Shown one piece after another: positions 7,166 through 15,496 of a stretch of DNA of 40,062 nt. This stretch comes from a virus. Made by a program: the position numbers and the translations under genes. How positions within the stretch are numbered: position 1 is the first letter of the stretch; the number at the start of each line of letters is the position of its first letter. The notes beneath the pieces are model-generated. The model had not been told where the DNA came from, made no database searches, and saw only the letters and a program-made list of their open reading frames with translations. The stretch covers positions 1-40,062 of IMG/VR virus record IMGVR_UViG_3300048916_000014, one strand, 5' to 3'.

Positions 7166-7674
7166 TGGGTACTGCAGTCGATACCTTTGGCCAGTACGCT
7201 GGCAAGGCCTACGAAGGTCAGGTCAATGACCTGTCGATGGCCGACATCACCACCGCCGTGGTAACGCTCGCTGTTCCGTTCGGTCGCGCCGTGGTGTCCG
7301 ACACTGCGGATCGCTCGGGCAAGCTGCCTGCCGCCGGTGCCGGTTTCTTCCTCGGCGTCTCGGCCCGCAACGTGGTCGGTGTCAGTGGCACCTACCAGAC
7401 CGGTCAGTCCTCGGACAATGGCAACGTGGTCGGCGGCTACCGCTCCGGTCAAGAAGCCAGCCTGGTCGCACACGGTCGCATCTGGGTCAAAACCCTGGGC
7501 GGTGCCGTCAAGGGTGCGCAGGTCTACGCCCTGCCAACCACTGGCGAGATCACCAACGCTGCGACCGCCGGCAACCACGTTCTGGCCGGCTGCACGTTCC
7601 TGACCGCCGCTGCCGCTGGTGAATTGGTGCTGGTACAGATCAAAGCCATCGCGCCTACCACCATCGCCGCATAA
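7165..7674 (+). CDS. capsid-associated structural protein (cement-like)
   Basis: A 169-residue protein rich in Gly, Ala, Val and Thr with alternating beta-strand character and very few charged residues near its C-terminus. It sits between the protease/scaffold and the major capsid gene, where this class of phages encodes a head decoration or stabilising protein (DUF2190-like). The sequence GAGFFLGVSARNVVG and the A/G-rich tail fit such a protein but do not prove it. The ribosome binding site GAGGTGG overlaps the end of the upstream gene. Confidence 0.75.
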   Translation: MGTAVDTFGQYAGKAYEGQVNDLSMADITTAVVTLAVPFGRAVVSDTADRSGKLPAAGAGFFLGVSARNVVGVSGTYQTGQSSDNGNVVGGYRSGQEASLVAHGRIWVKTLGGAVKGAQVYALPTTGEITNAATAGNHVLAGCTFLTAAAAGELVLVQIKAIAPTTIAA

Positions 7675-7684
7675 GGACTGACCA

Positions 7685-8662
7685 ATGCGAACTTTTGACG
7701 CAGCTGCCCAGGCTCAACTGGGCTTCCTCATTGGTCAATTGACCTATGTCGAGCAGGAGGTATTGCGCCAGCCGTACCCCGAAATCAAATACCCGTCGAT
7801 CCTGACGGTGGACACCTCGGCCCCGGATTACACCGAGTCGATCGCCTTCAAGGTGCTCGACTACAAGGGTGAGCCGGCGCCAATCGGCGACACCTCCCAC
7901 GACTTCCCGTTGGCCGAGATTGCCGCCAAGATGGGTGGCGTGGACGTGGTGCAGGCTGGTCTGGGCTATGCCTACAGCCAGATCGAAGTCGGCAAGGCCA
8001 TGGAAATGGCGAACGCGCAAGGCTTCGGTGGTGCAATCAACTACCTGGCCGAGAAGCCGATCGCCGTCCGTACCCTGACCGAACAGTGGTTGGATCGTGT
8101 GGCAATGGTCGGTGATGCACGCTGGCCTTCGCTGGCCACCGGTGGCCTGCTGAAGTATCCAGGTGTTCCTGTGCTGGCTACCGGCACCTTGCTCGGCGGT
8201 TCGAACAAGACCTTCGCGCAGATCTTGGCGCAAGCACCGGACACCGCTGCCAGCGACATGCTGACCCTGTTGAACAACTTCATCCTTCAGGTCTACTCGG
8301 TACAGACCAACAGCATCTTCCGCCCAACGCACATCCTGCTGCCGCTGACTCAGTACGGCCAGTTGATCACCTTCCGCATCCCGAACACTGCGGAAACCTT
8401 GATCGGCTACCTGCAGCGCGTGCTGAACGTCATCTTCGAGCCGATTCTTCAGCTCAAGGGTGCGGGTGCTGGCAGCACTGACCGGATGATGGCTTACACC
8501 AAGAACGTTCAGTTCGCCAAGTTTCACCTTCCATTGCCGTTCAATTTGAACGCACCGATCCCGTCGCACGGCGGCCTGAAGTTCGAGGCTGCTGGTGTTG
8601 TGCGCACTGCTGGTACCGAGCTGCGCGTTCCGCAAAGTCACGCGTACTGCGACGGCATCTAA
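7685..8662 (+). CDS. major capsid protein, DUF2184 family
   Basis: A 325-residue protein matching the DUF2184 class of major capsid proteins used by DUF1073/DUF2213 phages: FLIGQLTYVEQEV at the start, WLDRVAMVGD near residue 135, and a beta-rich C-terminus ending GTELRVPQSHAYCDGI. It should adopt the HK97 fold and form the icosahedral shell. The gene follows the scaffold/protease and cement genes, with AAGGACTGACC before the ATG. A 606-codon antisense open frame lies across it and is only a shadow of GC-rich codon bias. Confidence 0.9.
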   Translation: MRTFDAAAQAQLGFLIGQLTYVEQEVLRQPYPEIKYPSILTVDTSAPDYTESIAFKVLDYKGEPAPIGDTSHDFPLAEIAAKMGGVDVVQAGLGYAYSQIEVGKAMEMANAQGFGGAINYLAEKPIAVRTLTEQWLDRVAMVGDARWPSLATGGLLKYPGVPVLATGTLLGGSNKTFAQILAQAPDTAASDMLTLLNNFILQVYSVQTNSIFRPTHILLPLTQYGQLITFRIPNTAETLIGYLQRVLNVIFEPILQLKGAGAGSTDRMMAYTKNVQFAKFHLPLPFNLNAPIPSHGGLKFEAAGVVRTAGTELRVPQSHAYCDGI

Positions 8663-8671
8663 GGGGGTCAC

Positions 8672-9016
8672 ATGGCTCGCAAACAAGGCAAGGCAGACGA
8701 GGCCGCTTCGGCGGACCTCATTGTCTGGACCAACGTCAGCCGGAACCCAGTAGTCCTGGATGATGGCAGCACGGTGAATCCAGGCGAAAGCACCACTCCC
8801 GAGCAGGCCGAGTTCGCTGAAGGCTCGTTCTGGGAAGAGCACGGCGTGTTGGTGTCCGGCTCGCCGGTGCTGACCGACGACGGCGCTGGCCAGATCGAAG
8901 CGCTGCGTGCCGAGATCGAAGGCCTGCGCGACCAGCTGGTCGTCGCGAGTGGCGAGAAAGATGCGCTGCTGGCTGAGATCGAAGCGCTGAAGAAACAGAT
9001 CCCTCCGAAAGAGTGA
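8672..9016 (+). CDS. hypothetical head protein with C-terminal coiled coil
   Basis: A 114-residue acidic protein. Residues 15-70 look like a small beta domain (VWTNVSRNPVVLDDGS); residues 75-110 form a leucine-heptad coiled coil (IEALRAEIEGLRDQL). It lies between the major capsid gene and a DUF4054 connector gene and is followed by a hairpin. Proteins at this position are usually minor head components. No specific role is visible. Confidence 0.75.
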   Translation: MARKQGKADEAASADLIVWTNVSRNPVVLDDGSTVNPGESTTPEQAEFAEGSFWEEHGVLVSGSPVLTDDGAGQIEALRAEIEGLRDQLVVASGEKDALLAEIEALKKQIPPKE

Positions 9017-9034
9017 TCTGAGCAAAACCAAAAT

Positions 9035-9064
9035 AGCCCCTCCTAACCCGAGGGGCTGTTTCAT
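9035..9064 (+). terminator. intrinsic hairpin inside late operon
   Basis: AGCCCCTC at 9035-9042 pairs with GAGGGGCT at 9050-9057, an eight-base-pair stem with a seven-base loop followed by GTTTCATT. The T-tract is short, so termination would be partial. It separates capsid from connector genes and could lower expression of downstream genes relative to the capsid protein. Confidence 0.6.
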
Positions 9065-9079
9065 TCTGGAGTCTGACCC

Positions 9080-9514
9080 GTGGCTGAACTGACCATTGAA
9101 GTGACGCCGGCGATCATTACCGACTTCCGAGCGTTCTACGAAGAATTTTCCGACAGTGCCGCCTGGTCCGATGCTCGCATCACCAAGGCGCTGTATATCG
9201 CACGCGGCGAGCTTGATGCCTGCCGCTGGGGCGACTACAAGCCCTACTCGTTCCTGCAGCGTGGCTGGTTCGCCTTGGCAGCGCACTACCTGACCTGGAA
9301 CAAGGCGACGACCGACGCCACTACGGCAGACGGCAGCGCCTCGACACCCTTCGCGCAGGCCAGCAAGTCCGTGCGTGACGAATCGGTGTCCTACGCCATC
9401 CCGGCCGCCATGGCCAACCTGACGACGTGGGAATCGGCTCTGGCCCTGACCCCCTACGGCAACGAATACCTGCACCTGCGTGATCGGGCCGGCATGGGCG
9501 CGGTCTGCGTATGA
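9080..9514 (+). CDS. head-tail connector, DUF4054 family
   Basis: A 144-residue protein with the DUF4054 pattern: FRAFYEEFSD near the start, WSDARITKAL, a Trp/Tyr-rich middle (WFALAAHYLTW) and TPYGNEYLHLRD near the end. The family corresponds to head-completion adaptors that bind the portal ring. It begins with GTG, preceded by CTGGAG in the hairpin's 3' flank. It overlaps the next gene by ATGA, and the group of four connector genes after it is translationally coupled. Confidence 0.85.
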   Translation: MAELTIEVTPAIITDFRAFYEEFSDSAAWSDARITKALYIARGELDACRWGDYKPYSFLQRGWFALAAHYLTWNKATTDATTADGSASTPFAQASKSVRDESVSYAIPAAMANLTTWESALALTPYGNEYLHLRDRAGMGAVCV

Positions 9515-10014
9515 TCGAGCCGACGCTCAGCCTGATCGGCAAGCAGCAGGTCGAGGAAGCGCTGAAGGATCTGGCCAAGAAGCTGGAAGGCGAAACCCGC
9601 GTGCTCGTTGGCGTGCCTGTGGGCGCTGGCTCAAACGACGGATTGACCATCGCCACCTATGCGGCGGTCAACGAATTCGGCTCGGCTGACGGCCATATCC
9701 CGGCTCGTCCGTTCCTGCGGCCCGGCGTCGAGAATGGAACTCTCTTGTATCTGAAGACTGCCGAGCTAGGCATTCCCAAGGTGCTGAGCGGCCAGATGAC
9801 CATGCGAATGGTACTGGAACAGATTGGCAACATGGCCCAAGTCAGCGTCCAAACGGCCATCCACGACAAGACAGACCCGCCCAACGCCGCATCAACCATT
9901 GCTGCCAAGGGTTCATCCCATCCGCTCATCGATCACGGCAACCAAGGTGGCTTGCTGGGCGCGATCCGCTACGTCATCGACGACAACAACGAACCAATCG
10001 AAGAGGGGTTGTGA
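9511..10014 (+). CDS. head-tail joining / minor structural protein
   Basis: A 167-residue protein with VLVGVPVGA, YAAVNEFGS and GHIPARPFLRPG, a pattern found in phage virion-morphogenesis and HK97 gp10-like tail-completion proteins (the NEFG...IPARPF core). These proteins sit at the neck or tail terminator and join head to tail. The gene overlaps both neighbours. The class is recognised by motif; its exact position in this virion is inferred from gene order. Confidence 0.8.
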   Translation: MIEPTLSLIGKQQVEEALKDLAKKLEGETRVLVGVPVGAGSNDGLTIATYAAVNEFGSADGHIPARPFLRPGVENGTLLYLKTAELGIPKVLSGQMTMRMVLEQIGNMAQVSVQTAIHDKTDPPNAASTIAAKGSSHPLIDHGNQGGLLGAIRYVIDDNNEPIEEGL

Positions 10015-10508
10015 TGGGCCTGAACATGCGCGGCCACGTCAGCGGCCCCTTCGTCACGCACAAGGGTGTGATCCTCAATCGCTACACATCCGAGGTCGTC
10101 GACTTCGAGCCGGCCCTGACGCTGAGCTACACCGACAGCTTCGATGCCAATGTGCAGCCGGTCAGTGACAAGGAGATTGAGTTTCTACAGATCGGCGCCG
10201 AGCGCATCAACGACGTGCGGGTGATTCACCGTAACGACGGCAAATGCATCGAGGTTTCGACCCCCGGCAAGCTGGCCGACATCCTGGTGTTCGCCGAGAC
10301 GCCTGACAAGGAGCCGACCTGGTGGAAGTCCATCGCGACCGACTTCAGACCCTGGCACAACTTCTGCCGCGCCGTGGTGGCCAAGCTGGACCAGTCCGAG
10401 ATTGACCGACTGGATCTGAATATTCTGGTCACTGCCATCGAGCCGGTCGCCCAAGACACCTACGACTACGCCAACACCACACTGCCCGAGGACGTAGGAC
10501 ATGCTTGA
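10014..10508 (+). CDS. hypothetical neck/tail structural protein
   Basis: A 164-residue protein I do not assign to a family. ATG 10014 shares its first base with the previous stop (TGATG) and has GAGGGG upstream; GTG 10011 is an alternative. It is mixed alpha/beta with a Trp-rich stretch (TWWKSIATDF). Its last residues, YDYANTTLPED, closely resemble the C-terminus of the DUF2612 baseplate protein at 19033-19692 (YDYANVTLPGD). Gene order places it among head-tail connectors, next to a gp12-like neck protein. Confidence 0.75.
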   Translation: MGLNMRGHVSGPFVTHKGVILNRYTSEVVDFEPALTLSYTDSFDANVQPVSDKEIEFLQIGAERINDVRVIHRNDGKCIEVSTPGKLADILVFAETPDKEPTWWKSIATDFRPWHNFCRAVVAKLDQSEIDRLDLNILVTAIEPVAQDTYDYANTTLPEDVGHA

Positions 10509-11058
10509 CGACCTCGAAATGACCAAGGCCGTGTGCAGGATCGTCGTAGCGGCCACTGGACTGCCGGCGAACAAGGTCATCATTGGCGACCCCGGCACCT
10601 CCGCTCCCACAGACAGTTACTGCGCTGTGCGCCTGGACAATCCATCCCAGTACGGCCAGGCGCTCAACTCGCAGACCAACGTCGTCGCGACGGATGACCC
10701 GCAATACGAGGACATCCTCGCCAAGGTCGCCACCCAGTTCACCCTGGGCTTCAGCCTCAACTTCTACCGAGCGGGCGCCAAGCGTTACGCCGCCGCGATC
10801 TGCGAGGCGAACAAGCGCGAGCCGATTGCGGCCATCCTGCGCGCCGCCAAGCTCGGCTGGTCCCGTGTGTCACCGATCAACAACCTGACCGGCCTCTACC
10901 AGGCGGCCATGGAAGAACGCGCACAACTCACCCTGTACCTGTATGGCGAATCGATCGCCGAAGACCGCGTTCAGCGGATCTATCGCGCGGAATTCTCCGT
11001 GCAAACCGAACAATCTGGCGCCATTGCGCAAGGGGAAGTAAATGGCTTATCAGGCTGA
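10501..11058 (+). CDS. neck terminator protein, gp12-like (LIC_12616 family)
   Basis: A 185-residue protein. The VGRxSPINNLTGLYQAAMEERAQ-type stretch (here about residues 120-142) and the C-terminal alternation of beta strands (LTLYLYGE, YRAEFSVQTEQ) fit the phage neck-terminator gp12-like family that caps contractile tails. It immediately precedes the sheath gene, which it overlaps by 17 bases; the sheath ribosome binding site (AAGGGGAAG) lies within its 3' end. Confidence 0.75.
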   Translation: MLDDLEMTKAVCRIVVAATGLPANKVIIGDPGTSAPTDSYCAVRLDNPSQYGQALNSQTNVVATDDPQYEDILAKVATQFTLGFSLNFYRAGAKRYAAAICEANKREPIAAILRAAKLGWSRVSPINNLTGLYQAAMEERAQLTLYLYGESIAEDRVQRIYRAEFSVQTEQSGAIAQGEVNGLSG

Positions 11059-12172
11059 AGAAATTATCAACATCACCACGCTGATCAACTCGGCCGGGCT
11101 GGGCACTTCCAACTTTGGCGCAGGCATGTTCTTTGCTGACTTCGATTCGTCGAGTGATGTGACCTTTGTGACTGGCACCTACCGCGACTATGGCTCCCTT
11201 TCTCAGGTGGCGGCCAACTTCAACATCGCCTCCGACCCCTACGCAGCTGCACTGGCGTGGTTCTCGGCCGTGCCGAAGCCGAAGAGCCTGCGCATCTACC
11301 TGCGCATCGAAGAAGACACTCCAGTCGATTCGCATAACGATGCGATCAACAAAGGGATCTGGTTCTACTGGTTCGATTTCGAGACTTCCATTCGCGCCGT
11401 TGACGCTGACGTGCTGGCCCTGGCCGCAGCCGCCGATGCTGCTGGCAAGTTCTTCGCCTACACCTCGAACCAGGCGACCATCCGCGATCCGGCCGTCACG
11501 ACCGACATTGTGACAAAGGCCGTGACTCAGGGATCGCGCCGTATGTTCGTGGCTAGCCATGCGACCGAACTGTATGAAGGCTTCGAGATTGCCGCGGTGT
11601 TCAGTCGTGTCAACTTCGACGCAGCGAACAGCACCATCACCGGTGAATACAAGAAGCTGCCGGGCATCGACGCTGAAAGCCTGACCCCGACCGCTTACGG
11701 CGCGATGAAGTCGAAAGGCGCGGTGTTCTACACCGTCGTGGAAACCGGTGGCGAGAAGGACAGCGGCCGAATCATCAACTCGAAGACCACGTCGACCTTC
11801 GGAGAGTACATCGACGATGTATTCAACCTGGACGCCTTCGTCAACTTCATGACGGTCGCCCTGTACAACGCGCTGACTAAAGTGCCGACCAAGCTGCGGC
11901 AGACCCCGGCCGGTCAGCAAGTCCTGATCGATGCGGCTGCACAGGTCGGCGAGAAGTTCATCGGCAACGGCTACCTGGGCGAGCGCCTGTACACCGACGA
12001 CCAGACCGGCGAAGAGAAGACCAGCCGCGGCTACGAGATCCTGACCAAAGCCGAAGATATTCTGTTGATCTCCGACGCCGAGCGTGCTGCCCGTGGCTCC
12101 GCTCCGATCCGCATGCGCATCTTCCGTGCAGGCGCCATCCACACCGTCGACCTGACGGCCAACGTAGAATAA
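11042..12172 (+). CDS. tail sheath protein, DUF3383 family
   Basis: A 376-residue protein matching the DUF3383 sheath family: an N-terminal strand region (VNI/IINITTLI), FFADFDSSSDV, the YAAALAWFSAVPKPKSL segment near residues 68-85 and a C-terminal beta domain (PIRMRIFRAGAIHTVDL) expected to exchange strands between subunits. It is shorter than T4 gp18, typical of small contractile tails such as Pam3-like phages. Its presence defines this as a myovirus. The tube gene follows 13 bases later. Confidence 0.9.
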   Translation: MAYQAEEIINITTLINSAGLGTSNFGAGMFFADFDSSSDVTFVTGTYRDYGSLSQVAANFNIASDPYAAALAWFSAVPKPKSLRIYLRIEEDTPVDSHNDAINKGIWFYWFDFETSIRAVDADVLALAAAADAAGKFFAYTSNQATIRDPAVTTDIVTKAVTQGSRRMFVASHATELYEGFEIAAVFSRVNFDAANSTITGEYKKLPGIDAESLTPTAYGAMKSKGAVFYTVVETGGEKDSGRIINSKTTSTFGEYIDDVFNLDAFVNFMTVALYNALTKVPTKLRQTPAGQQVLIDAAAQVGEKFIGNGYLGERLYTDDQTGEEKTSRGYEILTKAEDILLISDAERAARGSAPIRMRIFRAGAIHTVDLTANVE

Positions 12173-12185
12173 GGGGCGCTGACTC

Positions 12186-12590
12186 ATGTCTTTAGCTGAT
12201 CTTTCTGTAGAAAACACCATCATCGTGATCACCGGCGTCGGCCAGATCAATGACTGGGGCAAGACCGACCCACCCTTCACCATTGAGCCGATCGACGACA
12301 AGTCGACGCTGATTCGTGGCCTGGGTGGTCGCGCCGTCAAGTTCACCCGGATCAACCCGGGCCAGCGCCTCACCCTGAACCTGCTGGCCGGCAGTCCTCA
12401 GGCCGTCGGCTTGCAGGCACTGATCAATGCAGGCACCGAAGTGTCCGGCTCCTACGCCTCGATCGCCGGCCTTGAAGGCGCGATCTTCTCGGAAGGCGTC
12501 GGCACCAAGGGTAAATCCATGGCGCGCGGCGGCCCCGGCATGAACGACGCAACCTTCATCTTTGAATTCAACGCAGGTATCGCGCAATGA
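12186..12590 (+). CDS. tail tube protein, DUF3277 family
   Basis: A 134-residue protein with the small beta-barrel pattern of contractile-tail tubes: GQINDWGKTDPPFTIEP near residue 20, a central GGRAVKFTRINPGQRLTL and a closing FIFEFNAGIAQ. Gene position directly after the sheath is diagnostic. It forms the rigid tube through which DNA passes. AAGGGGC precedes the ATG, and the stop overlaps the next start. Confidence 0.87.
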   Translation: MSLADLSVENTIIVITGVGQINDWGKTDPPFTIEPIDDKSTLIRGLGGRAVKFTRINPGQRLTLNLLAGSPQAVGLQALINAGTEVSGSYASIAGLEGAIFSEGVGTKGKSMARGGPGMNDATFIFEFNAGIAQ

Positions 12591-13072
12591 GTTTGGCCGA
12601 AGCCTACATTCGCACCATTGAGCATGACGGCGTGACCTACCGCTTCGGCATGCCTTCTGCCGAGAAGCAGCGGGCCGTGCTGTTCCGCCTCGGCAAGTAC
12701 GGGGTCGAGCCGATGATTCGCGGCCTGGCCCTGGCCGAGCTTGGGCAGGCATCTGAATTCATGGTTGCGGGCGGCATCGTCGGCACCATGCTCGCGCGCA
12801 TGCCAGAAGACGACTTCAACTTCGTCTGCGACTCCATGCTGGGCAAGCTGTTCAAGGAAGGCTCGACCACTCCGCTGACCATGGAAGACTTCTCGGGCCG
12901 CCTGAAGACCTACTTCACGCTGGTGGTGATGGCCCTCGGCAGCGTATTCGAGGATTTTTCGCAACTCCTGACCCTCTTCCAGAAATCTACCGATTCAGCA
13001 AAGGCGGCGGATTCGAGTCAGGAGAACGCCTCAACCCAGCCGTCGACTGGGAGCTCTGGAGACCCTGCGTAG
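12587..13072 (+). CDS. tail assembly chaperone, short form
   Basis: A 161-residue, mostly helical protein ending in a Ser/Gln/Thr-rich tail. It lies between the tube and tape-measure genes, where phages encode the chaperone that coats the tape measure (lambda gpG analogue). Residues 1-130 are the conserved part (YIRTIEHDGVTYRFGMPSAEKQ at the start). The -1 frame stays open across its 3' end and continues to a stop at 13216-13218, giving the longer G-T-like product. Confidence 0.85.
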   Translation: MSLAEAYIRTIEHDGVTYRFGMPSAEKQRAVLFRLGKYGVEPMIRGLALAELGQASEFMVAGGIVGTMLARMPEDDFNFVCDSMLGKLFKEGSTTPLTMEDFSGRLKTYFTLVVMALGSVFEDFSQLLTLFQKSTDSAKAADSSQENASTQPSTGSSGDPA

Positions 13073-13218
13073 GGATTCCGGGCCTGTGCCCGCCCCTGTG
13101 CACCTACAAAGACCTTACGGACGGCACCTATTCTCTCGGCTGGGTCAAGCGGGCGAACCTGGTCATGGATGAAATGATCTACGCCCGACATCTGGCCGAG
13201 GCCAATCGCCCTAAATAG
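13000..13218 (+). CDS. -1 frameshift extension of tail assembly chaperone
   Basis: In the -1 frame relative to the chaperone, the codons from here to TAG 13216-13218 encode about 72 residues with no usable start before VMDEMI. The stretch contains WELWRPCVGIPGLCPPL, a pattern I associate with the T-part of chaperone pairs in this phage class. A plausible slip is at A-AAG (13000-13003), where tRNA-Lys can re-pair on AAA; a T5 run at 12955-12959 is an alternative. The fused product would bind tape measure and tube. The slip position is inferred. Confidence 0.65.
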   Translation, partial: KGGGFESGERLNPAVDWELWRPCVGIPGLCPPLCTYKDLTDGTYSLGWVKRANLVMDEMIYARHLAEANRPK

Positions 13219-13245
13219 CCCTGCACTTTCGGGGCTTTTTGTTTT
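13217..13245 (+). terminator. intrinsic terminator overlapping frameshift stop
   Basis: AGCCC (13217-13221) pairs with GGGCT (13232-13236), followed by TTTTTGTTTT. The stem begins within the stop codon of the chaperone extension and ends just before the tape-measure ribosome binding site (AAGGAG, 13247-13252). It may reduce tape-measure transcript levels. Confidence 0.65.
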
Positions 13246-13259
13246 CAAGGAGCCGGCCT

Positions 13260-14879
13260 GTGAAGGTGCTCGAAAGTTTCATGATCGCCCTCGGGCTCAA
13301 GGTCGACAAAAAATCCTTCGAGTCGGGCGAGGCGGCATTCAGCGGCCTGACCAAAACTGCGCTGCAACTGGGCGCGGTACTGGCCAGCAAATTGGCCATC
13401 GACAAGGTGGTGGGCGATTTTAAAAGCGCCGGCACCGAACTGAACAACTTCAACAAACTGACCGGGCTCAGCACGCAGAACGTGCAGGCTCTCGGTCAGG
13501 CGATCAAAGCGCAGGGCGGCGATGCAGCGGCAGCCTTCTCCGACCTGAAGAAGATTCAAGACCTGATGGCCTCCCCGATCACCGGCAACACCGGCTGGTT
13601 CGGCGATGTGGCCAAGCTCGGGCTGAACCCGAACGCGATCATCGGCGCCAAGGACACCGCTGACGCGCTGGTCAACATCGCTGCTGAGTTCGAGCACATG
13701 ACTCCGCTCAATCAGCGCCTGGCTGGTCAAGCGCTGGGCCTGGATGATTCGACCGTGCGGCTACTGATGCGCGGACGCGATGAGGTCGAGAAGCAACTCG
13801 ACTCGCGCGGCAAGCTCGCCATCATGACGGGCAAGCAGATCGAAGACTCTGCGCGACTAACCAAGGCGACCAGCGAACTGGATCAGGTCTTCACCAGCAT
13901 GGGCAACACCATCGCTGGCAAGCTTACCCCGGCCTTCACCGAAATGGCCGAAGACTTCGTGAAGTTCTACCGCAACAACAAGGATCTGATCGACTCAGGC
14001 CTTGGAAAGTTCTTTGGTGGTGTGGCCGACAACATCCAGCTAGTGGCGGCTGCGATGGCTCTCATGGGTGGCTCTGCCACGCTTAAAGGCTTGGCATCAC
14101 TGAGGGCCATTATTGGCTTGGGTGGAGCAGCTGGAGTTGCTGGGTTGACCGCCGAGCAAGCTGCTGCTGTAGCCGCTGCACAGCGCGCAGCGGGTATGTC
14201 TGGCGCGGCCATTTTGCGAACTGGTGGTGTCGGTGCGGCCGCCCTGCTGTACTCCAGCAACCTCAACGAAGGCGAAGATACCGAATTGCTGAACAGCCGC
14301 CTGAAGCGCGGCGGTGGCGAAGCGGTCGGCGCGACGGTCGACTTCTTCATGAAGAAAGGCTGGACTCGCGAACAGGCAGAGGGCATTGCGGCGAATCTGG
14401 AGCAGGAAAGCGGCTTTAACGCTGGCGCCGAGGGTGATGGCGGAAATGCATACGGGTTGGCCCAGTGGCACAAAGACCGGCAGGACGATTTTGCCAAGCG
14501 GTACGGCAAGGACATCCGTAAGTCGACCGCTGCCGAGCAGCTTGAGTTTGTCAACCATGAGCTGACCAGCGGCAATGAGAAAGCTGCCGGCAATAGTCTG
14601 AGCACCGCAAACAGCGCCTATGACGCCGCCGGGATAGTTTCCAGGCAGTACGAGCGTCCAGGCCTTGACGACATGGCGAAGGATCGCGAGGCCGCCAGCC
14701 GCGGTGATCGCGCCGACGGCTATAGCGCGCAAGGCGGCAACTCCGGCCCCTCCTACACCGACAACCGCCAGTTCCACATCCACGGTGCCGACACCGACAA
14801 GGTCAAGCAGGTGCTCAACGAGCAAATGAGCGGGCTGACAGAAAAGACCATGCAGGATTTTCGGAGCCCTGAAAAATGA
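13260..14879 (+). CDS. tail tape measure with phage lysozyme domain
   Basis: A 539-residue protein starting at GTG 13260 with AAGGAG eight bases upstream. Residues 1-260 are helical tape-measure sequence; about 265-310 is hydrophobic, Ala/Gly-rich and may be membrane-active. Residues about 360-480 form a phage tail lysozyme domain (WTREQAEGIAANLEQESGF...YGLAQWH...LEFVNHEL) that would cut peptidoglycan during injection. The C-terminus carries QFHIHGAD. Its small size for a tape measure predicts a short contractile tail. The following baseplate genes overlap by ATGA. Confidence 0.88.
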   Translation: MKVLESFMIALGLKVDKKSFESGEAAFSGLTKTALQLGAVLASKLAIDKVVGDFKSAGTELNNFNKLTGLSTQNVQALGQAIKAQGGDAAAAFSDLKKIQDLMASPITGNTGWFGDVAKLGLNPNAIIGAKDTADALVNIAAEFEHMTPLNQRLAGQALGLDDSTVRLLMRGRDEVEKQLDSRGKLAIMTGKQIEDSARLTKATSELDQVFTSMGNTIAGKLTPAFTEMAEDFVKFYRNNKDLIDSGLGKFFGGVADNIQLVAAAMALMGGSATLKGLASLRAIIGLGGAAGVAGLTAEQAAAVAAAQRAAGMSGAAILRTGGVGAAALLYSSNLNEGEDTELLNSRLKRGGGEAVGATVDFFMKKGWTREQAEGIAANLEQESGFNAGAEGDGGNAYGLAQWHKDRQDDFAKRYGKDIRKSTAAEQLEFVNHELTSGNEKAAGNSLSTANSAYDAAGIVSRQYERPGLDDMAKDREAASRGDRADGYSAQGGNSGPSYTDNRQFHIHGADTDKVKQVLNEQMSGLTEKTMQDFRSPEK

Positions 14880-15496
14880 GCACCATGAGCATCTTTGCCA
14901 AGACTCTGCCGAAGATTGGCCCGTTGGAATTCGACGCCAAACTGGAAGGCTCGACCAACAAAAGCGTCTACCTCACCCAGTTCCCGGTCGAGTTCGGCGC
15001 CAACACGAACGACCACGCCATCCTTCTGCCGAATCGTTACCTGCTGACCGGGGCTGTGTCGAATAGCCCGCTCGGCCTGGACCTGAGCGACATCGGCATG
15101 ATGGGCGTGGGTGCGGTGGCAACGGCTGTCGGTGGTGTCGGCGGGGCGGCGATCAGCGCTGTCTCGGCCTATCTGCTGTCCGGCAGCGACAAAACCCGTG
15201 CCGCCACGGCCTGGGCCTCACTGACCGCCATTCTGGAAGCGCGCGCCAAGTTCGATCTGGACACCGGCATGGAAATCATGCGCGACATGATGCTGGTTCG
15301 CCTGGATCAGCGTACCCGTCCAGAGGGCGAAGACGGCTTGATATTCATCGCCGAGTTGCAGCAGGTGCGCATCGTCAAGTCGAAGGTCGGCAAGGGTGTT
15401 ACCTCGGCGGACCAGTTGATGAAGAACGATACCGTCACCACGCAAGGGGCGCCCATGGTCGATAACGGTGACACGTCGGTCGAGGTGATCCAATGA
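14876..15496 (+). CDS. Dit-like baseplate protein
   Basis: A 206-residue protein. The N-terminal 45 residues (VYLTQFPVEFGANTNDHAI) are followed by a Gly/Ala/Val-rich hydrophobic region (about residues 70-105) and a C-terminal beta domain (FIAELQQVRIVKSKV). It resembles the Dit-like phage tail protein found between tape measure and baseplate plug in Pam3-type tails. It likely forms a ring at the tube end. Overlaps both neighbours by ATGA-type junctions. Confidence 0.72.
   Translation: MSTMSIFAKTLPKIGPLEFDAKLEGSTNKSVYLTQFPVEFGANTNDHAILLPNRYLLTGAVSNSPLGLDLSDIGMMGVGAVATAVGGVGGAAISAVSAYLLSGSDKTRAATAWASLTAILEARAKFDLDTGMEIMRDMMLVRLDQRTRPEGEDGLIFIAELQQVRIVKSKVGKGVTSADQLMKNDTVTTQGAPMVDNGDTSVEVIQ

Noticed and set aside
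7655-9475. 606-codon open frame on the minus strand
   Set aside because: It lies antisense to the major capsid and two neighbouring structural genes. Its residue pattern is the mirror of GC-rich codons, and no ribosome binding site or family motif supports it.
10928-12373. 481-codon open frame on the minus strand
   Set aside because: It is antisense to the DUF3383 sheath gene and its neighbours; the sheath is clearly the real gene.
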